Source of the DNA: Tenodera sinensis
Lineage: Eukaryota; Arthropoda; Insecta; Mantodea; Mantidae
Length of the DNA: 64,000 nt
Direction: 5' to 3'
NCBI GenBank assembly: GCA_030765045.1
Contig: CM060961.1
Location: forward strand, 30,797,305 to 30,861,304
The notes below the pieces were generated by a model that worked only from the letters and a program-made list of their open reading frames with translations, made no database searches and was not told the origin of the DNA. Made by a program: the position numbers and the translations under genes. This document shows, piece after piece, positions 42,802-54,349 of the stretch. Positions within the stretch are counted from its first letter, which is position 1. Each line of letters starts with the position of its first letter.

Positions 42802-44597
42802 GTAAGTTAAACACTGAATTTTATGCCTTCAGAAGGCTGTTGTAGAAATTTTACTTTGTATACATACTTCCTCTATAGTAGCTGTGAGTAAATGCAACTT
42901 GTAAGGCATATGTAGACCACACGTAGGTGAAGTGAAGGTCTTGATTACTGTAGTATGCACAACATTGCTATAGAGGCCTACTCACATTTGCACTCTGGTA
43001 TGTTAAGGCTGGTTCACAATAACCAAGAACAGAAACCAGAAAGAGAATGACAAAGTTAGAATACAAGTATTATAATGTGGGCATTTACAAGTAATGGCAA
43101 GCTGCTCTATCAAATTGAGTGGTTGATGTTTTATTAATAGCAGTATGTGAATACTAAACTTTGGAAGATGAAACTATATTTATTATTTGGGTTGTATAGT
43201 ACATCAATATGACTTATAAGTTATGTTTAATTTCATTTTTAGTTGTTTTAGCAGGTGTAACAAAAAAAACGGTCAAATTCCTTTTTCCTGGGTCGTGGGA
43301 ATGGGAAAGAAGATTTGGTCAAACTCTCGTTCTCATTCATGTGTACAGCATATTAGATCTGCATTGCATATACTAGACTCTTTATAGTAGAAATGATTCA
43401 AGGTGGTTGTGACATGAAACAGCCACTAGAGCTCTCTCTAGTCAGAAGCAGGGAAAATGAAACCAGAAGAAATTCCAGCAAATGTGCATACTGATTCCCT
43501 CATATCCATTGAGCAATGGTTCTTCTAGCAAAAACATCACTTGTAGCTTGTTTATATGCAACTCAAAACTAGATAGTGCCTCAAAAGGCAACAACAAAGA
43601 GCAGCAAAACTGGTAGAAATTATCAAAGAACAAACATATGCTATTACCAAGTATATGCTGTTGATAAGGGATGGCACTTGGTCCAACTAAAGGGGTCAGA
43701 AAAAGTAATTTAGGAAATCTTTAGTTTGTCAAATTTTGGTGTTGGTTAACCAGCATTATGTTGGCTGAATTAGAAGCAGGCAAAAAAATTAGACTGCCCA
43801 GTTACAAACATAAGATACACAAAATCAAATTTCGACTTTGCTATTGATTTGCCCATCAATATGCATTCCCAGAATATGGCACCAAAATGTTGTATATTGT
43901 TTTACTCCTTGTTCTTGTCTCTGTTCTGGCTTCTATTCTCAGTATATAATAATCTGACTTTTATACTGTAACTACTAGGTGGCAAACCCATGAGGTGTAT
44001 TGGAAAGAATGTGAAACTGCCAAGTTATTTACATGAGCTTATTGTTACATGAGCTTATTGCACATACACAGCGAGACTGTGTATGTACACTCTGTTCAGA
44101 TGCAACCCTCTCTTCAGGACAGCAGTGTCTCATATATTGGCAGGTGTGAGAGATCATTCATTTGTATTGCAACACTGACTACACCAAGTTACTAGTATTT
44201 CGCTGTTCTAGTAAACAAAATAACAAGTGATCACAGCACTCAGTAACTAAGATCAATACACCTGGTCACTTTGCCAGGTAGTAAATGTGCCCTGTAATAG
44301 AATGGGCAGTTTGGATTATGTCCTCTATTATAGATGGTCTTAAAAAGATAGTGCTAAATAACATTGTCATAGTTTTGGGAGTGTGGAGTTTCAGTACACC
44401 AAAATGTAGGTATTGGAAGTGAAGTTCAAAGCCCAGTGATTCTGTAAAGTAGACACCAGTCATTCTGTAGAATTCAGAAGCTCTGATGATGTGAGTGTTA
44501 AAATCACTCAAGAAAAACCTTATGAATTTCTGAACCTTTCAGAAATGTGATGCTGTCATTTGCTACCTTTGAAAACGTAAACATAAATAAATACTTA
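42802..44597. other. intron 7 first part, nothing recognised
   Basis: AT-rich. Short minus-strand open frames (63 and 81 codons) have no motif. No repeat termini seen. Confidence 0.45.
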
Positions 44598-45945
44598 TTA
44601 TTTATTTATGCCAACAAACTTACTGCTGGTGTTTTTAAACACACAAGCCGTGTGTGGGCAAAGTTTGAGAATTTAATGCCATTCTGGCAGTTTGTCACAA
44701 TAGCTCAGTGGTAGAGCAGCCGCCCGGTAAGCGGAAGGTCTGTGGTTCAAATCCCAGTTGTGGCATTGAATTTTTAAGTTCCAGTTCTACCTCTCATAAA
44801 TAAATACTATTTATTTATGCCAACAAACTTACTGTTGGTGTTTTTAAACACACAAGCCGTGTGTGGGCAATGTTTGAGAGGTAGAACTGGAACTTAAAAA
44901 TTCAATGCCACACTACCTTTGTGGTTTACTGGGAAAAATACGAACTGGTTTTAGAATTCAATGTCGTTTTGGCAGGTTGTCACAGTAGCTTAATCGTTAG
45001 AGCACCCACCTAGTAAGCGGAGGGTCTGTGGTTCAAATCCCAGCTGCGGCATTGAATTTTTAAGTTCCAGTTCTACCTTTCAAGCATTGCCCACACACGG
45101 CTTGTATGTTTAAAAGCACCAACAGTAAGTTTGTTGGCATAAATAAATAATAATTACCATCTGAAGGTTAATTAATCCCGGGACATAAAGTACTTACAAT
45201 AGTAAGTCACCATTGGAGTGCCTGCCTCTGTAGCGTGATGGTTAGCGTGTCTGCCTCACGTTCAAGAGGTCGCAAGTTCGAATCTCGCTTAGGGTAAGTT
45301 ATCTGGGTAAGGTTTTTTTCTGAGGTTTTCCATACCCTGAGAAGACGAATGTTGGGTAACTTAAAGCTCCATGGACCTCGGGCTCATTTGAGCATCATTT
45401 CACCTATTTCATTTCATTCATTCGTCCAATATGACACAATGTTGGAGGACGTTAATTTAAAAAAAACAAAAAAAACATTGGAGTAATTATCTCTGATGTG
45501 AGGTTGTCACAGTAGCTTAATGGTTAGAGCAACTATCTGGTAAGCGGAGGGTCTGTGGTTCAAATCCCGGCTGCGGCATTGAATTTTTAAGTTCCAGTTC
45601 TACTTCTCAAACATTGCCCACACACGGCCAGTGTGTTTAAAAACACCAACAGTAAGTTTGTTGGAATAAATAGATAATAATTAACATCTGAAGGTTATTT
45701 AATCCTGGGACATAAAGTACTTGCAATAGTAAGTCTCCATTGGGGTAATTGTCTCTGATGTGAGACTGCCTTTGTGGTTTATGGGAGAAAATACGAACTG
45801 GTTTGAGAATTCAATGTCATTCTGGCAGGTTGTCACAGTAGCTTAATGGTTAGAGCACCCACCTAGTAAGTGGAGGGTCTGTAGTTCAAATCCCAGCTGT
45901 GGCATTGAAGTTTTAAGTTCCAGTTCTACCTCTCATAAATAAATA
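44598..45945. mobile_element. SINE cluster with a nested second SINE
   Basis: Main-family SINEs in both orientations: + with full tRNA-like head near 44690-44800, minus 44811-44920, + near 44921-45165, then + heads near 45505-45580 and 45830-45915. B boxes read GGTTCAAATCC or GTTCAAATCC. The heads differ at the anticodon-like position (CCGGTAA, CTAGTAA, CTGGTAA), so several subfamilies are mixed. One copy is split by a different SINE at 45220-45475. Confidence 0.85.
45220..45475 (+). mobile_element. second tRNA-derived SINE family, intact with target duplication
   Basis: Head with TAGCGTGATGGTTAGCGTGT (A box) and GCAAGTTCGAATCTCG (B box), a body with GAAGACGAATGTTGGGTAAC and a TTTCATTTCATTC stretch, and a short A-rich tail (AAAAAAAACAAAAAAAA). 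The 9-bp direct repeat CATTGGAGT (45211-45219 and 45476-45484) flanks it. The host SINE resumes exactly after it. The tRNA source is not certain. Confidence 0.9.
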
Positions 45946-46044
45946 CATTTATGCCATGTTTTTGATTCTGATTCTGTTTGTAAGCATCCTTCTGGTTACT
46001 GGTGGAAGAATTTTTTATGGAATGGTCCAAAGAGATATCTGCTG

Positions 46045-46108
<64 letters not shown>

Positions 46109-46400
46109 ACAATGGCAGCCTTTAGAAGGATTATGTTGGATATGAGCTCTTAATTGGTTGACCAGAAATGACGGGCTGCAGCAGATTTGTCTTATCTGTT
46201 TACATTCCATGGCTATGTGTTCTATTAGTCTTATATTCAAGTCTCTCTTTGTTTGCCCAAAGTGTGTATATAGTGCACAGGAGTTAAGAACAGAATCATT
46301 CTCCTGTTTGTCCAATATAGATTTGGCTGCACTGAAACAGTTTATTTTATATACCTATATCAAATTTATTGGTGCTGTAAACTGGTTCTTTTAGGTTTAT
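45940..46400 (-). pseudogene. decayed Penelope-like GIY-YIG fragment
   Basis: Minus-strand frame 46315-46120 reads THFGQTKRDLNIRLIEHIAM and FLVNQLRAHIQHNPSKGCHC, a strongly decayed version of the IGKTKR.LEIR..EH and HF...H.IN motifs of the other PLE copies. Interrupted by a TA microsatellite. Confidence 0.55.
46049..46101. repeat. (AT)n microsatellite
   Basis: About 26 AT units. Confidence 0.97.
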
Positions 46401-47790
46401 GCATCATAATATTTGTATGCTAAATTTCTTTTGTGGAGCTAAGTTTATTTTGTATTTGATCAAAATCCTTCTAAATTGTGACAAACTCTTGGGCGACAGG
46501 TGAATTTTCTGTATTACTTAAGTTCATTTTGGTCGCACTGTTTTGTGATGTTTAATATCTACTTTTGTCTTTTAAATTTTTCTAAGCTTTTATCTGTTTT
46601 ATTCTGAACTATATTTGTGTACAGTTCATATTAGAATCTGAAACAGTTTGGAAGCCTCTGCTTAACTGTAGTTTCAAGTGTTTAGTTATGCAAGAGAAAT
46701 TGTTCTTGTAATTTTAGGATATGATTTCTAAGCATTTTTTGTATATAGCAAGAAAGCTTCAATATTGGACTCAAATTCCTTCAGTTCAGTTTTAGACTGC
46801 AGTATCATTCAATAAACCATTGATGTTAACAGGGAAACATAAACAAATGAATGAAACCTTAAAACATCTTGAAAAGTTCCCACTGTAGCTTATTTAGTTT
46901 CACTTTAACTGTCTGTAGATACTTTGTTATGTCTCACTCATTGTGTGCAAGAAAGAAAGTCTTAGTTGCATAGTTATCTACATGTACTATCTACTTGGGT
47001 AATTTGCAGATAGATGACCAGTTGTATAGTTTCCTTCCTGTGGCAAGTATTGGTTTAAGAGGAAGATGGACTTTGGAATCCTTGAACATTTGTCCTGTGC
47101 ATGTGTGGGACACAATAGTGAAATGCAGGATAGCTAGTTTCCTGTACCACCTGCTTAAATAAGGTTTTTAATGGATGGCCTTGGTTGCCAAAGCCTTTAT
47201 TTGTTTACAAAAGGGTATAATTTATAGTTGTGATATTAACAAACCCAATCCTATATTTATCTGTCAGTTGAAGGAAACCATCAAAAAAGATATAGGCATA
47301 TTGGTTGGTACATGCTCTAACACACTAATGAGAAATAGACATATCATAAAGAAAAATGTACTATTTAAACTGAGCATTTAAAAGCTTCAGTAGCTTTTTG
47401 TATCATTTATTCAGGTAAGGTATCAATTTTATGTATTTTATTTATGAGGCTCTTCTTTTATCCCTTGGCGTTCAATAAATAAAAATATCTTTCTCAGAAA
47501 CATTAGCATTTTGAGTATTTGGACTCCCTTTGAGACTAAATTTTGAGTGCACCCTGTACATAGCTTGTTGCAGTGAATGAAGCAAGTGAGGGAAACTACT
47601 TGAAGCATTGCATTAAGTGCATCAATTGCCAAGTGCTCTGTGAATGCCAAGAGAATATGGAAGTGCTCCAAGTGCTGTAGGTTATAGGATAAAACTTGTT
47701 GATGGTCATATGTGAATGGCATGCCTCAGGCAGGGAACATTTGCCAATTGCACTGCATAAACTAAGGTCTTGACCTCATTGTGTACACAG
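46401..47790. other. intron 7 last part, nothing recognised
   Basis: AT-rich. No recognisable domain, element end or tRNA-like head. Ends in the acceptor TGTGTACACAG. Confidence 0.4.
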
Positions 47791-47996
47791 AGTGGAGTGC
47801 AAGTCTTGAACATGATCCAAGAACTGTTGCCGCACGTGGCTGCACTGAATCTTCTGGGAAGTGGGATGCAGCATTCCACTGGATCCATTGATAGCATTGG
47901 AGGTCAATGTCAGACTACTACAAACACCACTTCACATCACTATGCCTGGGTCGAGAGTGACCATCCCTACAAGGCTGCCACTGTCTCCAACTACAG
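47791..47996 (+). CDS. hiw: highwire/MYCBP2 E3 ligase, exon H
   Basis: 206 nt, phase 0 start after ACACAG, phase 2 end at AG before GTGTGC. It encodes SGVQVLNMIQELLPHVAALN, LLGSGMQHSTGSIDSIGGQC and HHYAWVESDHPYKAATVSNY. HYA.(V/I)ES.HPYK.A.V..Y is a very conserved block of the PHR-family proteins. It continues in the next exon as (R)VSFPECVKW. The donor GTGTGC is weaker than the consensus. Confidence 0.95.
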
Positions 47997-50900
47997 GTGT
48001 GCATAATACACTGTCTAAGGAACAAATAAAGAAAATAAATATATGTATAAATAAAATTTGAATATTGTATCCTGGTGTGTAGGTTAGTACAGTGGGACAT
48101 ATATTCAAACTTTAACATTTATTTTCATAATAACATAAACTTTTACATATAATTTATGCGTAATTTTTCAGATACAAAATGCATCTGTCTAAGAGACAAC
48201 ACAAATTCTGAAGTCAGCCTTTCATATACCTAAATAAACCTTATCCATTTACTAGTTTCCATAAAAGACAATAATTATGTTTATTCATCCTCTTGAGAGT
48301 TGAAGGCAAATTTACAAGTTTTCAAACCAACTTCTTTATTTAATGCGTTTTAAGGCGATGTACTTGTTAAAGAATAAATATCAGTTTTCTTTTAATTAGC
48401 TTAAGACTTATGCCACATATGCAGAACATATAATAAATGAAACACGCATTTTAATGAGTCATATCAAACTTTTTCTTAGATATTAACCCCTCCAGCATAA
48501 TGTTACCATTTTGCGTTATTATATATACAGTTGAACCTGCTTTATATGTAACCCAGATCTAAGTAATTTGTATTTATATATAAATTTTTGTAGCTCCCAG
48601 CAAAAATGTAATTTAGAAGTGTGTTAATAGAACCTTATTTATATGTAATTCACTGTTATACGTATTAAATTTCAGTGAAACACTACTGAGCTTTATGTAA
48701 TTATAATGAACTTATGGCATATGCTATCTTCAAAGAAACTTGAGGCATATTTTCCTTATTTCTGTTGGCAAAGACACAAGCTGAGCAGCCGGCTTTCGGC
48801 TGTGGAAGCAAGACAAAGACGTTTGCTGGTAGAGCCAGCACAATAATGTCACAGCAACAAACAAGAAGTAAAAGTAAAAATGTTCAGTATCTGGTGCTTA
48901 CTGATTAACAGCGGTTTCAGCTTTCATTTCTCAGTTGCATTTAATCAGCCATGGAGAACAGAGAAAGGAAATTTTATTCTCTAGATTAGAAAGTAAAATT
49001 CATAGGAGAGGTGGAGCTTAATCCTCACAAAACCAAAACCGAAATTTCTTCAGATTTAGGAATTGTTTATACCAATCTACCTATATCATCAGTAACAAAT
49101 TGAGGTATATGCACTTAATGCAAGAAAAGTGAGACAAACCACATTAACTTATTTCTTTATAGCAGGACAAGGTTCAATATGTTTTCTTCATACATATCTT
49201 TATTGTTTGTAAAATTTTACACATTTAGGCCCTGTATTGCCGTTTTTTTAAGCAACATATGATGCATTATCAAAATCTCATTTATTTGTAAGTAATACTG
49301 AATTACAAGTAATCTTCCCTCTTCCTCTTGATCTACACATAAATCAGGTTCAACTGTGTTTGTTGATGGATATAAAGTTTGATTGTAGACTGGTTAACTT
49401 TCAGTACCTTTAAAGGTATTGATACTATTTATTTAAATATAAATGCAAAACGTGTTCCACTATAGTGCTATCAAAATCCCATCAACATCCATGCATGCCA
49501 AATACCATTTATTTCATGTGGGCCTATCCCATCCTTTACCACAGTAATCTTGGCTAGTGGTGTTCACTATTGTAGCCAAATGAGCTACAAATCCATGATC
49601 CAGTAATACAAGTTTCTAAGGGCACAAGTAGCTATCATATGCTGATTAGTTTCAAAAACTGGTGTCGGTTGAAAATAGATTGGAAAGGGTTAGGTGCTTT
49701 TATTTATAATTAATCATTTTTGGAATGCAGATACAGAATGCTGTCTTTGTACCAAATTCCTATAACTGCCCAAAATTTTCGTTTTGAATTAAAAAACAAA
49801 AAAAGTAATGCAAAAAATGCTGCAGGCATCAATTAATTTTAATAGTTACAACAAGAATTGTATAAGTGTAAATTAATTTTTTAATTGTACCAACTTCAAT
49901 TATGGAAAATGTTTAAATGCAAATGAATAACATGCTGGTTTTTAAAAGGTGCACAATAATTTTTAAATCCATATTATCTCAAGCTCTTAAATATTTCAGA
50001 TAAATAAATTAAAAACTGTAGTAGATATGAGATTTAAATAGAGAAAAATAGTGAGAAAAATAAATGTTACACTATGCTTGACCTAAATGACATTGTGGCC
50101 TTTGGAATGCATGTTTGGAGGTTTAAAAATGGTCATATTAAGAAAATAACAGTATAATATGAAAGTACAAGCAATAAAAATTATATAAACACAAAAATTA
50201 AAAATGTTCATTATCAGAAATTAATTGCCTTAAGGTGATGAAAAGCATAAATATGCAAAGAAAAAGGTATGGGAGAGGGTTCATAATGGTTAAATTTGAG
50301 GGACTAAAGGAACCCCATATTTTTGTGCATTTGACATTAAGGGACAAAGTAAGACAAGCATGCAAAAGAAAACTTTCAGCAAGGAACTTTGGGAGGCTGA
50401 AGTGGGATCTTATTTTCTTTCCTTAAATCATGTAGGTACCGCTGTCTATGTTTCATTAGTAAATGGGAAAAATTGTAAATGTAGATCACAGAATGAGCAC
50501 CACGTATGATATAACAGATTAACATAAGCCACATTCATCACTAGAACCAAAGAAAAATAAATAAAAAGCGCAATATATCATCTATGATATATTGGGATGC
50601 TAGATAAAAAAATTTTAAATAGAAAACAAGTATCAAAGTCAGGTTTATTATAAAGAATATTAGCTGCTGATAGTGGTATAGAATCCCTTTTTGGGAGGCA
50701 GGGACCAACTATTTGAATTATAGTAATAATGATGACTAATCATTAAAGCTCTGTGAGTAGCGAGTTTAAATTGACCACTCAGCTATTGTGATATCTAATG
50801 CAGCTAGTCCACTTAAATAACATTGCAAATACAGTAAATAATAATAAAACATCACTGATGTCATTGTATCAATTTATGAAAAATATTGTGGAATGAATAA

Positions 50901-51053
50901 AACGTATATGGCAGAAACTTAATATGCAAACACAAGTTTAAATAATTATCTCCAAGTAATATTAATTGAAACACTAACTTAGTTAATGCTTATCTAAAGT
51001 TCTAAGCCTTATTACTGTATGATGCACTTAACTATATTGTCAACTTGTTGCAG
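47997..51053. other. intron 8, nothing clearly recognised
   Basis: About 3 kb of AT-rich sequence, unusually free of recognisable TEs for this window. A stretch near 49630-49680 (TGCTGATTAGTTTCAAAAAC) resembles a decayed form of the Penelope hammerhead-like motif but lacks a stem II. Confidence 0.45.
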
Positions 51054-51295
51054 AGTTTCGTTTCCGGAGTGTGTGAAGTGGTTGTGTATAGAGTTTGATC
51101 CACAATGTGGCACTGCACAGGCAGAGGATTCCCTCCAGCTCTACATCCCTAGCTTGCAAACTCCTCCAGCACGCAAAAGTATGTCAACTTCTTCTGAAGA
51201 TGATGCTGACTCGTATCCTGTTCCCTATTGGCCTATACTGCACAAGTTCAGCAGAAGCAGCACAAACTGGCCCCAGACAGCTATCGTTCTTCCAG
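51054..51295 (+). CDS. hiw: highwire/MYCBP2 E3 ligase, exon I
   Basis: Starts with one base (A) completing AGA (Arg), ends with the first G of a Gly codon before GTGGGT. It encodes VSFPECVKWLCIEFDPQCGT, AQAEDSLQLYIPSLQ, a Ser/Asp-rich linker, and YWPILHKFSRSSTNWPQTAI then VLP. FP(E/D)CV.W..(I/L)EFDPQCGTAQ.ED.L.L.IP is a signature of the family after the second PHR domain. Its last 45 bases are the source of the copied sequence at 51815-51854. Confidence 0.95.
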
Positions 51296-51590
51296 GTGGG
51301 TTAACTCAACAGAATGAGTCAGTTTCAGCAGAGACAGAGAGGTACAACACAGCTCACATTATATGCCTTTTTACCTGAAAATGGTCCTAAAGAGAATAGA
51401 ACAGAATTTATTCACCTTAAGAAATACAGGGAATTCAGGGCTTCATCAACATGAAAATAATGCATACTGTAACAAACAGATTACTTAAGGAAATAATGAA
51501 GCCATTAACAGTGAAGCATCAGGATCTAAAATAAGAACAAATTAGAAACTAAAAGCTTCACTTATCTTAGTAATATTGCAAGATGTTTCA

Positions 51591-51636
51591 CAGCTGACAT
51601 GTTTCAAGTTGACTCCAACTTATTTTCAAAGCTATA
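51591..51636 (-). ncRNA. hammerhead-like motif, Penelope 52-kb remnant
   Basis: Minus strand: stem I UAGCU/AGCUG (five pairs, one G-U), core UUGAAAAU, stem II AAGUUG/CAACUU (six pairs, loop GAGU), GAAAC, loop AU, GUC then the cleavage position. Relative to the copy at 29572 the outer stem II pair is A-U instead of G-C, a compensatory change. U3-A8 replaces the canonical C3-G8, and one additional U precedes stem II. Confidence 0.6.
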
Positions 51637-51693
51637 CAAACAAGTTACCACAGTTACTGATGCTCATTTTAAAACTATATCTGTCACCAATAT

Positions 51694-51852
51694 GTTGTTG
51701 TTGTTGTTTTCTAGCGCCTTGCATCTGGCAATGAAGCCATTAGCATTCGTGCTTTCCAATACTTTTGAACTGTAGTTTCTTCTGATCTTAATGCTTCACA
51801 GGTCTTCAAGTGGTGCAGAAGCATCACAAACTGGCCCCAGACAGCTATCGTT
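51694..51852 (-). mobile_element. truncated LINE insertion with exon-derived filler
   Basis: Flanked by the 13-bp duplication CTGTCACCAATAT (51681-51693 and 51853-51865). In its own sense (minus) it encodes the LINE C-terminus LKTCEALRSEETTVQKYWKA, RMLMASLPDARR and stop, then repeats of CAA as tail. Its 5' end, 51815-51854 on the + strand, is 39/40 identical to hiw exon I at 51251-51290, in the same orientation as the exon. So the 5' junction of the insertion contains copied host exon sequence. Confidence 0.85.
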
Positions 51853-52771
51853 CTGTCACCAATATCTGAAAACAAAAACCTATAAATACAATCTATTGGA
51901 GGTACTTCAAAATTCATAACACGGTTCTTGTTTTTTAAAATAAATATCTTTTCCCAAACCATTAAATCTATAGGTCCATTTAATTGTTTTAATAATTAAT
52001 TTAACCTCTGGATTAATTTCATGATTAAATGACCAAAAATGATCTGCCACAGCTGATTTATCAGTTTGTTTATATTTAATATTTCTAAAATACTCTTTCA
52101 TTCTGGTTTCTAAATGACGTCTAGTTTTACCTGTACAAACCCTATTACAATCCAAACAGCTAAATTGATAAATGCCAGATCTTTTATAATTTGGAATTTT
52201 TTCCTTTTTAGAAAAATTTAGTAAATTTTGTATACTAAATTTATTTTCAGGGACCAAATTTATTCCATATTCTTTAAAAATTTACATTCATTATCCATTA
52301 TTCATGATTCATTTCTATGTTCCATGGTGTAGTGTATAGTCATGCAATGGACTCATGTTGTCAGTGATGCTGGACATGCATAATGGTTGAATTATCCATG
52401 TTTGACATTATTGAACAATTTACATTGGTGTGGTTTTAAAAGAATGTGTAGTTCGTCGGGTCTGAGCTTTTGAGTTTTTTGCTATTTTGGGTCCTGGTAC
52501 AGGGTGGAATGAATAGTGGACTTGGGGTTTAACTTTTGTGTATTATTTCATTCACACCTCGTTCCAGCTTTTGAATCATATCACAGTAACAAATCTTTTA
52601 TTTCAATGGATCGGCTTCCTTAGCACTGTTGAGATTTCATGTTTGAAGATTTAGCAGTATTTCACCAAATACGTTTTCTATCACTTTATATTTCATTGAT
52701 CAATTCTCAAACATGCCTCTTAACAGTTTTGGTTAGAATACTATATATAAGATATATATATATATAAGATA

Positions 52772-53447
52772 TGCTATTAGGGTTCCCGAGGGCTAGGGAG
52801 TCTTTATTTTTCCAACCTCTCCATTTCTCTATAAAATCTTAACCCCTAACATGCTGACCTGTCATGGCATGTAATACGTCCTCTGATTGGTAATCAGAGG
52901 ATATGGTCGGTGAATTTATTTTGATAATTCTCCTGGTCAGGTCGGTGAGACCCGTAAACCAACGACAGGTGTGGTCCTCCAGACATTCTGGGGGTTGTGA
53001 GAGAGCGATGTGACCGCCAAAACATAAAAATATGGTGCTCTCTAAAAAGCGGTTAAAAGTGTAGGTAGGATCGATAGAGATCGTTACTTCAACATTCTGA
53101 GAACTATTTAACATGTGAGATGACGTCATAGGGTACGCCATAGGAAATGGACATATACGCACGTGTATGAATACAAATGCATTGTGAAAGAAAATGCTAG
53201 AATTTAGCGTCTTAGCATCCTAGCGTCTAAGGAGAGAAGACGTGTTTTTGATACATACAGGTTTAGACGCTAAAAGTGTAATTTAAAACGACAAGTAATG
53301 CGAAGAAACCGTTGTGGAAGTCGGTACATGTGTAAGGAATGTTAACTAAAGTGTCACGTGTGTAATATTCAACAAAAAAGGTGCAAATAAAATGTTTGAA
53401 AAAGTTATATCCTGTGTCCGCATTATTTCACCCTGTACCACGGCCCA
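52772..53447 (+). repeat. solo LTR with 5-bp target duplication
   Basis: 676 bp starting TGCTATTAGGG and ending ACCACGGCCCA, flanked on both sides by AGATA (52767-52771, 53448-53452). AATAAA occurs near the end (about 53385), a TGACGTCA palindrome at 53121-53128, and no coding frame. The internal region is absent, as expected after LTR-LTR recombination. The 5' 280 bp recur at 5491-5767. A 5-bp duplication does not by itself separate Bel/Pao from gypsy or copia. Strand assigned from the AATAAA only. Confidence 0.85.
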
Positions 53448-53544
53448 AGATAACGAAAGAGTCCAAAAGCTCAATACCATCAGCAATACTTTAATTAAAA
53501 AACCATACCATGCTGATGTGCGTTTCAACATTGTTGCTACTTCT

Positions 53545-53925
53545 TTCCTTACTTATTATAGGTAATTTATATTTTGCTGACATGTTATTGCTGTACCCAT
53601 TGCATAAACATGTTGTTAGCCAATGCTGAATTTCTGACAATGAAGTCATTAGTCCTCTTGCACTCCAACATTGTTCACTGATGGATGGGGTGCTAGAAGT
53701 AGCTTGGCATATTTGAAGATGGTCTTGGTCTATTTCCTCTTACAGATCACATAGAGGACAGAGTGGTGAAGAATATATCCCAATTCTGTTTAAATGTTTT
53801 GCCAGACAATCATGTCCTGTATAAATATAGAACAGTCCTCTGCAGTCCCTCACCACAAATACTGAATTGTAAATACTGCAGGTGTGCTGTATTTCTGCCA
53901 CTTTTGAAGTTTTAACTCTATGGTA
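53545..53925 (-). pseudogene. LINE ORF2 C-terminus with Cys-rich domain
   Basis: Minus strand frame reads TVLYLYRTHDCLAKHLNRIG, IYSSPLCPLCDLEEEIDQDH, LQICQATSSTPSISEQCWSA and RGLMTSLSEIQHW. The RTGH..L..HL.RIG....PLCPLC...E...HL..C order is diagnostic for the end of RNase-H-bearing LINE ORF2. Same family as the short + strand ends at 4077 and 5768. Confidence 0.75.
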
Positions 53926-54166
53926 GCCTAAAATTTACAGATAAAATTCTTTTTACCAAAAAAAAAAAAGGCAAACTCTCAGTTTGTGCGACTCAGCTAT
54001 AATAACCATAAACCATCAGTTCCTTCAACATCATTATAGTCAGTTTTGATTGTACTTTTTATATAAATACATGTACTTAAATAAAATAATAGAGACTGAA
54101 AGCTTTTTAATTTAATTTAAAAGGTGAGTTAATTAATAACACTGAACAACACTTACAACATATTTT

Positions 54167-54211
54167 TCCGGGACGCGTTTCGAAGGTAACTTTCCTCCAT
54201 TATCAACCGGA
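54167..54211 (-). ncRNA. hammerhead-like motif, left arm of inverted Penelope
   Basis: Minus strand: stem I UCCGG/CCGGA (five Watson-Crick pairs), core UUGAUAAU, stem II GGAGG/CCUUC (one G-U), GAAAC, loop GC, GUC cleavage triplet. U3-A8 replaces C3-G8. Confidence 0.6.
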
Positions 54212-54349
54212 CAATAACTGGGTTTCCATGGTGCTTGATGGTGCAGATGATGATGCTTCTTCTGGTGTTTCTTCTGGTGGCGGTTCGATGAACTTATTGA
54301 AAATGTCTCTCCGAGGAATGTCGAAATTAAATACTCGGTTTCTATTTTT

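Larger units (their letters stand above)
51545..52300 (-). pseudogene. Penelope-like element remnant, GIY-YIG endonuclease
   Basis: Minus strand frame from 52257 reads IQNLLNFSKKEKIPNYKRSG, IYQFSCLDCNRVCTGKTRRH, LETRMKEYFRNIKYKQTDKS and AVADHFWSFNHEINPEVKL. YIG has become CTG, so the catalytic Tyr position is altered. It is the same family as the 29.7-kb copy, with close sequence similarity across coding and 3' flank. A LINE insertion (51694-51852) splits its 3' region. Confidence 0.85.

Noticed and set aside
49625..49685. Hammerhead-like motif in intron 8
   Set aside because: A GAAAC-like box is visible on the minus strand but stem II and the core are not recognisable.
51815..51854. Alternative copy of hiw exon I
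   Set aside because: Only 40 nt are duplicated, without acceptor or donor, at the end of a LINE insertion.
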